13,746 bases of DNA from Bacteroidales bacterium (GTDB lineage Bacteria; Bacteroidota; Bacteroidia; Bacteroidales; UBA932). This document shows, one piece after another, positions 1-7,051 of the stretch (position 1 is its first letter; each line of letters begins with the position of its first letter). Both the position numbers and the translations under genes were made by a program. The notes under the pieces were generated by a model that had not been told where the DNA came from, did no database searches, and saw nothing but the letters and a program-made list of their open reading frames with translations. The DNA lies in the NCBI GenBank assembly GCA_024683255.1, contig JAIKYL010000021.1, positions 1 to 13,746 of the forward strand. The letters are read 5' to 3'.

Positions 1-504
1 GGCTGCTTCCCGGAAGTCTGGATCAATCCGGCCGATGAACCCATGATCGCCTCCGGCCGCAATCCCTACAAGGGAGAAATCCACCATCTGCAGGACGGAG
101 AGATCATTGACCTGGGAGGCCGTCAGATAGAGGTCCTCTACACCCCGGGTCACACCTCCGGCTCCACCACCTTCTTTGACAAGGAGCATCACTATGGCTT
201 TAGCGGGGACGCCTTCGGCTCTACCAATCTGCTGCTGTTTGCCGGCACCTTCAAGGGATTGATCAATACATGCGCCCGCACTGCGGAGTTTATGCAGAAA
301 TACGGCATTGAAAAGCTTTATCCAGGCCACTACCACGGAGACAATCCGGAAACCCTCCAAAGGGTTCTGGACGAGAAAAAGATGTCCGAGGAAGTCCTCT
401 CCGGCAAGCGCAAAGGTACGCCGGACACTGCCAGCGGCCTAAACCGTTCCATCACGGACTTCGGTGTCACCATCCGCTACAACGACCCTCAGGCGCTGCA
501 GTAG
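1..504 (+). CDS. MBL-fold metallo-hydrolase, C-terminal part (5' end outside the window)
   Basis: The frame is open from base 1 and ends at TAG 502-504, giving 167 residues of a longer protein. It carries the later metal-binding motifs of the metallo-beta-lactamase superfamily: TPGHTSGS with the metal His at visible residue 51, FSGDAFGS with the bridging Asp at 70, and YPGHYHGD with the last His at 110. The first motif, HxHxDH, would lie upstream of the window. Such proteins are usually dinuclear zinc hydrolases of the glyoxalase II/lactonase kind; the substrate cannot be read from this fragment. An internal ATG at 43 is not the start, because homologous-looking sequence continues in front of it. 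There is no obvious signal in the visible part. It ends immediately before a good promoter for the next gene, so it probably belongs to a separate transcription unit. Confidence 0.85.
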   Translation, partial: GCFPEVWINPADEPMIASGRNPYKGEIHHLQDGEIIDLGGRQIEVLYTPGHTSGSTTFFDKEHHYGFSGDAFGSTNLLLFAGTFKGLINTCARTAEFMQKYGIEKLYPGHYHGDNPETLQRVLDEKKMSEEVLSGKRKGTPDTASGLNRSITDFGVTIRYNDPQALQ

Positions 505-536
505 TTTGCAAAAGCGCGGGAAAAAGGGTAAATTTG
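505..536 (+). promoter_or_regulatory. Bacteroidetes-type promoter upstream of the HsdR-N gene
   Basis: TTTG at 505-508 is followed after exactly 20 bases by TAAATTTG at 529-536, a full match to the Bacteroidetes -33 (TTTG) and -7 (TAnnTTTG) elements. The expected transcription start, a few bases after 536, falls almost on the GTG at 541. The -33 box directly follows the stop codon of the upstream hydrolase. Transcription from here could serve the whole run to holA, as no other clear promoter is seen before 4710. Confidence 0.6.
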
Positions 537-540
537 AGCC

Positions 541-954
541 GTGGAAAGCGACTACATATGGGACCCGTTGCGGAGAAAGAGCGTACGCAACACGCCGGAG
601 GAGCAGGTGAGGCAATGGTTCATTTCCGTGCTGCACGAAGGCATGGGGGTGCCGGAGCATATGATGGGGAGTGAGGTGGCCCTCAAGCACGGTGCCAAGG
701 AATACCGGGCCGATATAGTAGTCTATGACCACAGCGCCGCCCCCATAATGGTGGTGGAGTGCAAAAGGCCGGAAGTGGAGTTGGACCAGCAGGTGGTGGA
801 CCAGGCTTTAAGATACAATAACGAACTGAATGTGAAATATATAGCCATCTCAAACGGCCTCAAGACCTTCATCTTCGAGCGCACCGTGGATGGCTGGGAA
901 TTCATGCAGAAAGCGCCTCTGTGGGAGGAGATGGCCGGTCAGGGCCGGCCATGA
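541..954 (+). CDS. Orphan HsdR N-terminal-type (PD-(D/E)XK fold) protein
   Basis: This 137-residue protein resembles the isolated N-terminal nuclease domain of type I restriction enzyme R subunits, a small stand-alone family common in Bacteroidales. The nuclease core is visible as Glu45, the YRADIVVYD strand with Asp58, and VVECKRP with Glu73 and Lys75, followed by a helix with QVVDQALRY. The N-terminal YIWDPLRRKSVRNTPEEQV segment is typical of the family. No helicase domain and no HsdM or HsdS gene is nearby, so it is unlikely to be part of a restriction system; its role is unknown. The GTG at 541 is the first usable start, because an in-frame TGA lies at 535-537. The last seven codons and the stop (931-954) coincide with a REP-like hairpin, so the C-terminus may be of repeat origin. 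Confidence 0.75.
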   Translation: MESDYIWDPLRRKSVRNTPEEQVRQWFISVLHEGMGVPEHMMGSEVALKHGAKEYRADIVVYDHSAAPIMVVECKRPEVELDQQVVDQALRYNNELNVKYIAISNGLKTFIFERTVDGWEFMQKAPLWEEMAGQGRP

Positions 955-982
955 CTTCATTCCCGGCGTGACCGGGAATCTC
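928..982. repeat. Divergent pair of REP-like hairpins
   Basis: Two perfect 8-bp inverted repeats lie side by side. The first has arms 931-938 and 945-952 (ATGGCCGG/CCGGCCAT, 6-base loop), the second 959-966 and 972-979 (ATTCCCGG/CCGGGAAT, 5-base loop). Read on the minus strand, the first unit (955 to 928) aligns with the second unit read on the plus strand (956 to 982). They share TCAT, CCGGC, TGACCGG and ATCTC. The two differing stem positions change on both arms, so pairing is kept. The units therefore point away from each other, like paired REP/BIME elements. No T-run follows, so a simple terminator is unlikely. Function and genome-wide copy number are unknown. Confidence 0.6.
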
Positions 983-993
983 AAACGATAGAA

Positions 994-2439
994 ATGACCA
1001 TTACGGAAGGATTCTTAGATCATCCGGTCTTCAAACTGGTAAGCGACACGGCCAAGGAATTGGGCGTGCGCGCTTTCGTGATTGGGGGCTATGTGCGGGA
1101 CTGCTTCCTGGGCCGTAACAATAAAGACATTGACATTGTGGTGGAGGGGAGCGGTATTGCCCTGGCTGAGGCCGTTGCCAAGAAGTGCAAGGCCAAGGTG
1201 AGCGTTTTCAAGAGCTTCGGCACCGCCATGCTCAAGTATCACGGCATGGAAGTGGAGTTTGTGGGTGCCCGGAAGGAAAGCTACAACCGGGATTCCCGAA
1301 AACCCATCGTGGAGGACGGGACCTTGGAAGAGGACCAGCTCAGAAGGGACTTTACCATCAATGCCATGGCTTTCAGTCTGCAGGAAGAGGACTTCGGCGC
1401 CCTGGTGGATCCGTTCGGGGGCATTCGGGACCTTTCCGCGGGTATTATCCGCACCCCGCTGGAGCCGCAGCAGACCTATTCCGACGATCCGCTCCGGATG
1501 CTCCGCGCCATCCGTTTTGCCGCACAGCTCAGCAAGCCGGAACAGGCATTTACCATAGTTCCGGAGAGCCTTCAGGCCATGAAGGAAATGGCTGGCAGGC
1601 TCCAGATCCTTTCCCGGGAACGCATAGTGGAAGAGGTTAACAAGATGCTGGTGACGGACCGGCCTTCCATGGCCTTTGAACTCATGGAAGATACCGGCCT
1701 TTTGCAGCAGTTCCTGCCGGAGGTTAGTCGCCTCAAAGGCGTGGAAACGGTTGACGGAAAGGGACATAAAGAGAACTTCACCCATAGCCTGCAGGTGCTG
1801 GACAATGTAGCTCTGGCAGAGAAGGAGGCGGGCCGGGAACCGGACGTATGGCTCCGTTGGGCCGCTCTCCTGCACGATATCGGCAAGCCTGCCAGCAAGC
1901 GCTATGTGGCGGGGCAGGGCTGGACCTTCCATGGACACGAGGTGGTGGGCGCCCGCATGATCCCCAAGATCTTCGAGCGGCTCCGTATGCCTCTGAACGA
2001 GAAAATGAAATATGTCCAGAAGCTGGTGAACCTGCACTTAAGGCCCATCGCGCTGGTGGACGATGAGGTAACGGACAGCGCCGTCCGTCGCCTCCTTTTC
2101 GATGCCGGCAACGATATAGAGGACCTCATGCTCCTTTGCAATGCCGACATTACTTCCAAGAATCCCGCAAAGGTGGCCCGCCTTCGCCAGAACTTTGAAC
2201 AGGTGAAGGCCAAGATGGCCGAAGTGGAGGCCAAGGACGAGATCCGCAACTGGAAGAACCCCATCACCGGGGACTATGTCATGGAGGTCTTTGGCATTGA
2301 GCCGTGCAATACCATCGGCCAGCTTAAGGAAATGGTGAAAAATGCCATCCTGGACGGGGAAATTCCTTATACCTTTGAGGCTGCCGATAAATACATGCGC
2401 GAGCGTGCCGCAGAACTGGGCCTTAAACCCCATGATTGA
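994..2439 (+). CDS. cca: CCA tRNA nucleotidyltransferase with HD domain
   Basis: This 481-residue class II nucleotidyltransferase adds or repairs the 3' CCA end of tRNA in the cytoplasm. The head domain shows GGYVRD (31-36) and the metal-binding DID (45-47). Then come RRDFTINAMA (117-126), where ribose and base recognition occurs, and DPLRMLRAIRF (165-175). A C-terminal HD phosphohydrolase-type domain has His264 and the ALLHDIGK motif (His294-Asp295). This is the long HD-containing form usual in Bacteroidales. A poly(A) polymerase role is possible for this fold but less likely in this phylum. The ATG at 994 gives the normal N-terminus before the GGYVRD motif. It follows the REP-like pair by a dozen bases and overlaps the next gene by 8 bases, so it appears cotranscribed and translationally coupled with xerC. 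Confidence 0.92.
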   Translation: MTITEGFLDHPVFKLVSDTAKELGVRAFVIGGYVRDCFLGRNNKDIDIVVEGSGIALAEAVAKKCKAKVSVFKSFGTAMLKYHGMEVEFVGARKESYNRDSRKPIVEDGTLEEDQLRRDFTINAMAFSLQEEDFGALVDPFGGIRDLSAGIIRTPLEPQQTYSDDPLRMLRAIRFAAQLSKPEQAFTIVPESLQAMKEMAGRLQILSRERIVEEVNKMLVTDRPSMAFELMEDTGLLQQFLPEVSRLKGVETVDGKGHKENFTHSLQVLDNVALAEKEAGREPDVWLRWAALLHDIGKPASKRYVAGQGWTFHGHEVVGARMIPKIFERLRMPLNEKMKYVQKLVNLHLRPIALVDDEVTDSAVRRLLFDAGNDIEDLMLLCNADITSKNPAKVARLRQNFEQVKAKMAEVEAKDEIRNWKNPITGDYVMEVFGIEPCNTIGQLKEMVKNAILDGEIPYTFEAADKYMRERAAELGLKPHD

Positions 2440-3385
2440 CAGGTACATAACTTACATCCGTGATGTCCGCCGCTACTCGCCCCGGACCCAGAAACTGTAT
2501 GCCGATGCCCTGCATGACTTTGAGCAGTGGTGCGGGGGAGAACTTGACCTCATCCCGTCCCGCATAAGGGAGTATGAGGCGCATCTGATTGACATCGGCC
2601 TAAAGGCAAGGACCGTGCACCTTCACATGAGCGCCTTAAGCGGCCTTTGCAACTTCCTGGTGAAGACCGGGGAAATGAAATCCAATCCCGTCCGGACGGT
2701 ACGCCGCCCCAAAATGGAGAAGCGCCTGCCGGAATACTACACGGAAAAGGCCATGGATGCCTATCTGGAGGCCACCCGGGCCGATGCAGGGCAGGACACA
2801 CTGGACCTGCTGCTGCATCTGGGACCGAAGGACAAAACGGCCGTGGAACTGTACAGGCGAAGGCTCCACCGCCTCATTATTTCCATCCTGTACGGAACCG
2901 GCATCCGCCGGGCCGAGCTGATCGGCCTGAAAGTGGGCAGCATAGATTCCGCGCGCCATACGCTTCACGTGCGCGGAAAAGGAGATAAGATGAGAGAAAT
3001 TCCCCTGATTCTTTCGTTAAGTCAGGAAATATCCTTATATTTACAAGCAGCTAGTTCGATGACCGGGGGTCCCAGACCCTCCGACGCACCGCTCCTGGTC
3101 ACGGAAAAGGGGAGATCCCTGTATCCGGAATACGTAGACCGGGCGGTCAAGGCGGAGCTCCAGGGACGCGTCGGCATCACAGGGAGGAAATCCCCCCATG
3201 TGCTCAGGCATTCGCTCGCAACCGCCCTTCTGGACCAGGGAGCAGACCTGAACGCCATCAAGGAGATGCTGGGCCACGAGAGCCTCGCCGCCACGGAGGT
3301 CTATACCCACAATTCCATCGAACGGCTCAAGGCACAATACATTAACGCCCACCCAAGGGCAAAAAAACAAGACAGTCATGATTAA
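2432..3385 (+). CDS. xerC: XerC-like tyrosine recombinase
   Basis: The product (317 residues) is a tyrosine recombinase of the XerC/XerD class, which resolves chromosome dimers at dif. An N-terminal SAM-like core-binding domain occupies about residues 1-95. The catalytic set is complete: Arg159 (TGIRRAEL), Lys183 (RGKGDK), His256 and Arg259 (SPHVLRH), His282 (LGHESLAATE) and the nucleophile Tyr291. The ending, with INAHPRA, resembles the chromosomal XerC of Bacteroidales. Compared with those, it carries about 25-30 extra residues around 115-146, before the catalytic Arg helix. The ATG at 2432 is chosen over the longer frame from 2342, because the extension would lie inside cca and Xer proteins begin with a motif like IDRYITYIR. 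It overlaps cca and hpf by 8 bases each. The housekeeping context argues against a phage or transposon integrase. Confidence 0.88.
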   Translation: MIDRYITYIRDVRRYSPRTQKLYADALHDFEQWCGGELDLIPSRIREYEAHLIDIGLKARTVHLHMSALSGLCNFLVKTGEMKSNPVRTVRRPKMEKRLPEYYTEKAMDAYLEATRADAGQDTLDLLLHLGPKDKTAVELYRRRLHRLIISILYGTGIRRAELIGLKVGSIDSARHTLHVRGKGDKMREIPLILSLSQEISLYLQAASSMTGGPRPSDAPLLVTEKGRSLYPEYVDRAVKAELQGRVGITGRKSPHVLRHSLATALLDQGADLNAIKEMLGHESLAATEVYTHNSIERLKAQYINAHPRAKKQDSHD

Positions 3386-3668
3386 CGTCAAGTCCCTTAA
3401 GTTCGATGCAGACGAGAAGCTGCTGGACTTTATCGAGAAGAAAGTTGGAAAGGTAGAGAAGTTCTTCGACAACCTGGGTGACATAGATGTCACGCTGTCC
3501 CTGCTTCCGGACGCAGAAAACAAGAGCGTAAAACTCCAGACCCGTTTCCCCGGGGAAGACCTTGTTATTGAGCGTCATGCCCGCACTTTTGAGGAAGCCG
3601 TAACGGATGCGGCCGATGCCCTCAAGGAGAAGATTGTCCGCTCCAAAGAGAAGAAGTTCTCCAAATAA
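3378..3668 (+). CDS. hpf: Ribosome hibernation-promoting factor, short form (HPF/RaiA)
   Basis: This 96-residue protein belongs to the short HPF/YfiA family, which binds the 30S decoding region and silences ribosomes in stationary phase or stress. The beta-alpha-beta-beta-beta-alpha pattern is readable: INVKSLKFDADEKLLDFIEKK, the IDVTLSLL strand, KLQTRFPGEDLVIERHA, and a C-terminal helix DAADALKEKIVRSKEK with basic residues that contact rRNA. The C-terminal dimerisation domain of long HPF is absent, as usual in Bacteroidota. The ATG at 3378 overlaps the xerC stop by 8 bases (ATGATTAA), and the stop abuts the holA start. No dedicated promoter is clear; a weak candidate lies inside xerC near 3012-3043. 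Confidence 0.9.
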   Translation: MINVKSLKFDADEKLLDFIEKKVGKVEKFFDNLGDIDVTLSLLPDAENKSVKLQTRFPGEDLVIERHARTFEEAVTDAADALKEKIVRSKEKKFSK

Positions 3669-4709
3669 GTGGCTGGCAAGTCCTACATAGAATTAGACCG
3701 ACAGGTCAAAAACATTCTTGAAGATGTCCGTAGCGGCATCTTCAAGTCTGTTTATCTGCTCATGGGGGAGGAGCCCTATTATCCGGACCTGGTCTGCGAC
3801 GCCATCATAGACAACTGCCTCCAGGAATGGGAAAAGGATTTCAATGAAACCGTCTGTTATGGCGGAGAGGTATCGGCCGATACGGTAATCACCGCCGCCC
3901 GCCGTTTCCCCATGATGGCGGAACGCCAGCTGGTGGTGGTGAAAGAGGCCCAGCAGATGAAGGGCCTGGAAGACCTGGCCATCTACTGCCAGCAGCCCCT
4001 GGACAGCACCGTGCTGGTGATCCTCATGCACGGGGCATCGGCCGATAAAAGGAAATCCCTGTACAAGACCGTCCTCAAGATGGGCGTGGTGGTAGAATCC
4101 ACCGCTCTCAGGGACTATGAGATGCCGCAGTGGATCCAGGCCTATTACGAGGGCCGGGGACTTCGCATCCATCCGGAGGCGGCCGTCCTGCTGGCGGAAT
4201 CGGTGGGCGCGGATTTGGGCAAGATTGCCGTGGAAACGGAAAAGATGCTCAAGAACCTGCCGGAGGGCGTACAGGAGGTCTCCGTGGCCGATGTGGAAAA
4301 GAATGTGGGCGTGAGCCGGCAGTTCAGCATTTTTGAACTCACCAAGTGTCTGAGTTACCGGGACGGTGCCCGTGCGCTCAAGATTGCCGCCCATATAGGG
4401 GAGGCTCCCCGTTTTGCCCTTCCCATGGCCGTGGCCCCGCTCTATACGCATTTCTACAGGATCCTGAAATATCATGCCCTCTTGCAGAAAGGCAGGCCGG
4501 CTCCGGCCGATGCCGCCAAGGCGCTGGGTGTGAATCCGTATTTCCTTAAAGAATACGATATGGCCGTTAGGAATTATCCCTTCCAGCGCTGCCAGGCCGT
4601 GATTTCCCTCCTTTGCGAGTATGACTATAAGGGAAAAGGCGGGGACGCCGGAGAGGCCACTCCCGCGGAGCTTCTCACGGAGTTGATCGTAAAAATATTG
4701 AATTTTTAA
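3669..4709 (+). CDS. holA: DNA polymerase III subunit delta
   Basis: HolA (346 residues) is the wrench subunit of the clamp loader, which opens the beta sliding clamp at primer-template junctions. The N-terminal AAA-like domain begins with YLLMGEEPYYPDLV (about 29-42), at the position of a Walker A loop but without a functional one, as in the family. This is followed by ERQLVVVKEAQQMK and a TVLVILMHG strand. The middle helices include SVGADLGKIAVETEKM, and FSIFELTKCLSYRD starts the collar domain, which reaches the C-terminus. Length and order match holA. The GTG at 3669 directly follows the hpf stop (TAAGTG), so translation probably re-initiates from hpf. The gene contains a 14-bp palindrome at 3870-3883. 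Confidence 0.88.
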   Translation: MAGKSYIELDRQVKNILEDVRSGIFKSVYLLMGEEPYYPDLVCDAIIDNCLQEWEKDFNETVCYGGEVSADTVITAARRFPMMAERQLVVVKEAQQMKGLEDLAIYCQQPLDSTVLVILMHGASADKRKSLYKTVLKMGVVVESTALRDYEMPQWIQAYYEGRGLRIHPEAAVLLAESVGADLGKIAVETEKMLKNLPEGVQEVSVADVEKNVGVSRQFSIFELTKCLSYRDGARALKIAAHIGEAPRFALPMAVAPLYTHFYRILKYHALLQKGRPAPADAAKALGVNPYFLKEYDMAVRNYPFQRCQAVISLLCEYDYKGKGGDAGEATPAELLTELIVKILNF

Positions 4710-4717
4710 CAATTTTT

Positions 4718-4748
4718 ATTGCATTTCAATAAATTCTTATTATATTTG
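4718..4748 (+). promoter_or_regulatory. Promoter of the ABC exporter/5'-nucleotidase operon
   Basis: TATATTTG at 4741-4748 fits the Bacteroidetes -7 element. ATTG at 4718-4721 lies 19 bases upstream in the -33 position and is one base off TTTG. The region is strikingly A+T-rich within a G+C-rich window. A 7-bp inverted repeat, TTTATTG/CAATAAA (4715-4721 and 4727-4733), covers the -33 box and could be an operator or just A+T-rich chance. A 10-bp palindrome, ATTCCGGAAT (4755-4764), lies in the expected leader of about 35 bases before the ATG at 4787. Confidence 0.6.
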
Positions 4749-4786
4749 CAAAGAATTCCGGAATAAAGCGGAATGAAGATTGAACT

Positions 4787-5638
4787 ATGGCAATCATTGA
4801 AGTAAAGAACGTAACAAAGACCTTCGGGGAAAAAGTGGCACTGGACAAGGTGTCGCTGGAGATCCCGGAAGGAAAGATCTTCGGCCTGCTGGGGCCGAAC
4901 GGAGCGGGTAAGAGTACCCTCATCCGCATCATCAACCGTATTACCATCGCAACGGAAGGTCAGATCCTCTTCAACGGACACCCCATCACGGAAGAGGACG
5001 TTTCCCGCATCGGCTATCTGCCGGAGGAGCGTGGCCTGTACCGCAAGATGAAGGTAGGGGACCAGGCCATGTACCTGGCCCAGCTCAAGGGAATGAGCGC
5101 CTCGGAGGCGGCTGCAGAACTCAAGAAGTGGTTTGTCCGCTTCGGCATCCAGGACTGGTGGAACAAGAAGGTGGAGGAGCTTTCCAAGGGTATGGCCCAG
5201 AAACTCCAGTTCATCACCACCGTGGTGCATCGGCCTTCCCTCATGATCCTGGACGAACCTTTCTCCGGCTTTGACCCGGTGAACGCGGATCTTATCCGCA
5301 AGGAAATCCTCCGGCTCAAGGAAGAGGGCGCCACCGTGATCCTGTCCACCCACAACATGGAATCCGTAGAGGAGCTTTGTGACCAGATTGCTCTTATTAA
5401 CAAGGCTAAGCTGGTTGTTACCGGCCCCACGGAGGAAATCCGCCGTCAGCACGGAGAGGACAACGTGGAAATTGAGTACACGGAAGACCTTACCCGCAAG
5501 ACCATCGTCGTTCCCCGCGCCGATGTGAATGAAAAGCTGATGGGCTTCATCAATGCCGGCATCCGCATCAATTCCTTCAAGGAAGTGGTGCCGCGCATGA
5601 ACGATATCTTTATTAAACTGGTAACGGAGGAGGAATAG
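4787..5638 (+). CDS. ABC transporter ATP-binding protein, NatA type
   Basis: This 283-residue nucleotide-binding subunit powers the permease encoded next to it. It has all ABC motifs: Walker A GPNGAGKST (36-44), the Q-loop region replaced by the GYLPEERGLY form (76-85) found in NatA-like exporters, signature LSKGM (132-136), Walker B LMILDEP (152-158), D-loop SGFD (160-163) and switch His189 (STHNM). After about residue 215 comes a C-terminal extension of the DUF4162 kind seen in such proteins. The pair resembles NatAB sodium or drug exporters; the substrate is not predictable. The ATG at 4787 follows a promoter with a short leader, and the permease starts three bases after the stop. The protein should sit on the cytoplasmic face of the inner membrane. 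Confidence 0.92.
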   Translation: MAIIEVKNVTKTFGEKVALDKVSLEIPEGKIFGLLGPNGAGKSTLIRIINRITIATEGQILFNGHPITEEDVSRIGYLPEERGLYRKMKVGDQAMYLAQLKGMSASEAAAELKKWFVRFGIQDWWNKKVEELSKGMAQKLQFITTVVHRPSLMILDEPFSGFDPVNADLIRKEILRLKEEGATVILSTHNMESVEELCDQIALINKAKLVVTGPTEEIRRQHGEDNVEIEYTEDLTRKTIVVPRADVNEKLMGFINAGIRINSFKEVVPRMNDIFIKLVTEEE

Positions 5639-5641
5639 GCT

Positions 5642-7051
5642 ATGAACTTTAAGAAATTAGGAATAATAATTCAGCGTGAGTACCTTAACAAGGTAAAGAA
5701 GAAGAGTTTCCTCCTCATCACCTTCCTGGCTCCCGTATTCTTCGCCGCCATCTGCATCCTTCCCTCCGTCATTATGCTCAACACCAAGGAAGAGGCCAAG
5801 CAGGTGGGTGTGATTGACCGCTCCGGCATTGTCCTGCCTTACCTGGAGAGCAATGACGTGACCATTTTCAAGGATCTGGGCGCCAATGCCTCCCCGGAAG
5901 AGGTGAAGGCCGATTTTGGCGCTTCCGGCGTGGACGTGCTCCTCACCATCTCCGAACTGGACACCCTGGGACGGACCGTATCGGCCGACTGCTACAGCGA
6001 GAAGCCCCTGGGCATGGATACCGGTTCCATGATCGAAGGTCGGATCAATGACGCGGTGGAGGCGTACCGTATTGAATCCTATGGTATTGAGAATCTGGAG
6101 GAGATTATGGCGGGCGTGAAGTCCAACGTAAAGCTCCACAGCTATACCATTGACGAAAGCGGTAAGGAGAGCATCTCCGAAAGCGGCATCTACATGGCCA
6201 TTTCCATGATTCTGGGCATTGCCATCTATATGTTCATCGCCCTATTCTCCGGCATGGTCATGAGTTCCGTCATTGAAGAGAAGAGCTCCCGTGTGGTGGA
6301 GGTCCTTGTGAGCTCCGTCAAGGCCAGTGAACTCATGTTCGGTAAAATCATCGGCGTAGCGCTGGTGGCCCTCACGCAGTTCCTGCTGTGGATAGTGCTC
6401 ACCCTTCTGCTGGTTGGCGTTGCCATGGGCATCATGGGCAAGGACAAGATCATGGGTATTATGAACGACGACAGTACCACCCAGATGATGGAGCAGATGG
6501 CTTCCACCAGCGGTGTCCACCCTGGTGACATCGATCTGGAAAGCGCCCTGGCCGCCGCCACGGATACCACAGCCGTCGCTGCCGGTGAGCCTTCCGGCAT
6601 GGAGGTGATCATGAGCACCCTGGGTAACATCAACCTGGGCCAGATTGCCATCGCCTTCCTGTTCTTCTTCGTCTTCGGCTACCTGCTGTATGCGTCGCTG
6701 TTTGCCGCCATCGGCTCTTCGGTGGAGAACGAGGGAGACAGCTCCCAGCTCCAGCTGCCGGTAACCATTCCGCTCATGCTGGGCTTCTTCGTGGCGCTGT
6801 ACGCCTTCAAGGCACCGGACAGCCCGCTGGTGTTCTGGTTCTCCATGATTCCGTTCACCAGCCCCATCGTGATGCTGGCCCGCATCCCGTTTGGCGTGGC
6901 CACCTGGGAGCTGATCCTGTCCATCGTCCTGCTTGTGGGCACCTTCATCGCCTGCGCCTGGGCATCGGCCAAGATTTACAAGGTGGGCATCCTTATGTAC
7001 GGTAAGAAATCAACGTTTAAAGATCTCTGGAAATGGCTAAAACAGAAGTAA
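5642..7051 (+). CDS. ABC-2 type permease, NatB-like
   Basis: This 469-residue membrane protein is the partner of the preceding ATPase. A first transmembrane segment (about 24-46) is followed by an outside domain of about 135 residues. A bundle of roughly five or six helices then follows (about 183-206, 235-262, 332-357, 372-390, 398-415 and 424-446). The hallmark EEKSSRVVEVLVSS after the second helix (212-225) marks the ABC-2/NatB family (YhaP/NatB). Between the third and fourth helices is an unusually long polar loop (about 265-328), rich in Ala, Thr, Ser and acidic residues, with no recognised domain. It follows the ATPase by three bases, and its 3' end overlaps the next gene by 19 bases, so the four genes to 8781 form one operon. 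The substrate is unknown. Confidence 0.88.
   Translation: MNFKKLGIIIQREYLNKVKKKSFLLITFLAPVFFAAICILPSVIMLNTKEEAKQVGVIDRSGIVLPYLESNDVTIFKDLGANASPEEVKADFGASGVDVLLTISELDTLGRTVSADCYSEKPLGMDTGSMIEGRINDAVEAYRIESYGIENLEEIMAGVKSNVKLHSYTIDESGKESISESGIYMAISMILGIAIYMFIALFSGMVMSSVIEEKSSRVVEVLVSSVKASELMFGKIIGVALVALTQFLLWIVLTLLLVGVAMGIMGKDKIMGIMNDDSTTQMMEQMASTSGVHPGDIDLESALAAATDTTAVAAGEPSGMEVIMSTLGNINLGQIAIAFLFFFVFGYLLYASLFAAIGSSVENEGDSSQLQLPVTIPLMLGFFVALYAFKAPDSPLVFWFSMIPFTSPIVMLARIPFGVATWELILSIVLLVGTFIACAWASAKIYKVGILMYGKKSTFKDLWKWLKQK

Noticed and set aside
541..954. Part of a type I restriction-modification system
   Set aside because: No helicase domain and no HsdM or HsdS gene is present; neighbours are housekeeping genes.
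959..979. Rho-independent terminator between the HsdR-N gene and cca
   Set aside because: The stem is perfect but no T-run follows on either strand; it fits a REP-like unit better.
1015..2037. 340-codon open frame on the minus strand opposite cca
   Set aside because: It mirrors the codon periodicity of cca, whose motifs are fully conserved; the antisense product has no recognisable features.
2432..3385. Phage or transposon integrase marking a mobile element
   Set aside because: It is embedded by overlaps between cca and hpf, as a chromosomal XerC would be; no attachment site or other mobile genes were seen.
3693..4712. 339-codon open frame on the minus strand opposite holA
   Set aside because: Shadow of a G+C-rich gene; His- and Leu-rich product without domains, and no promoter of its own in a sensible place.
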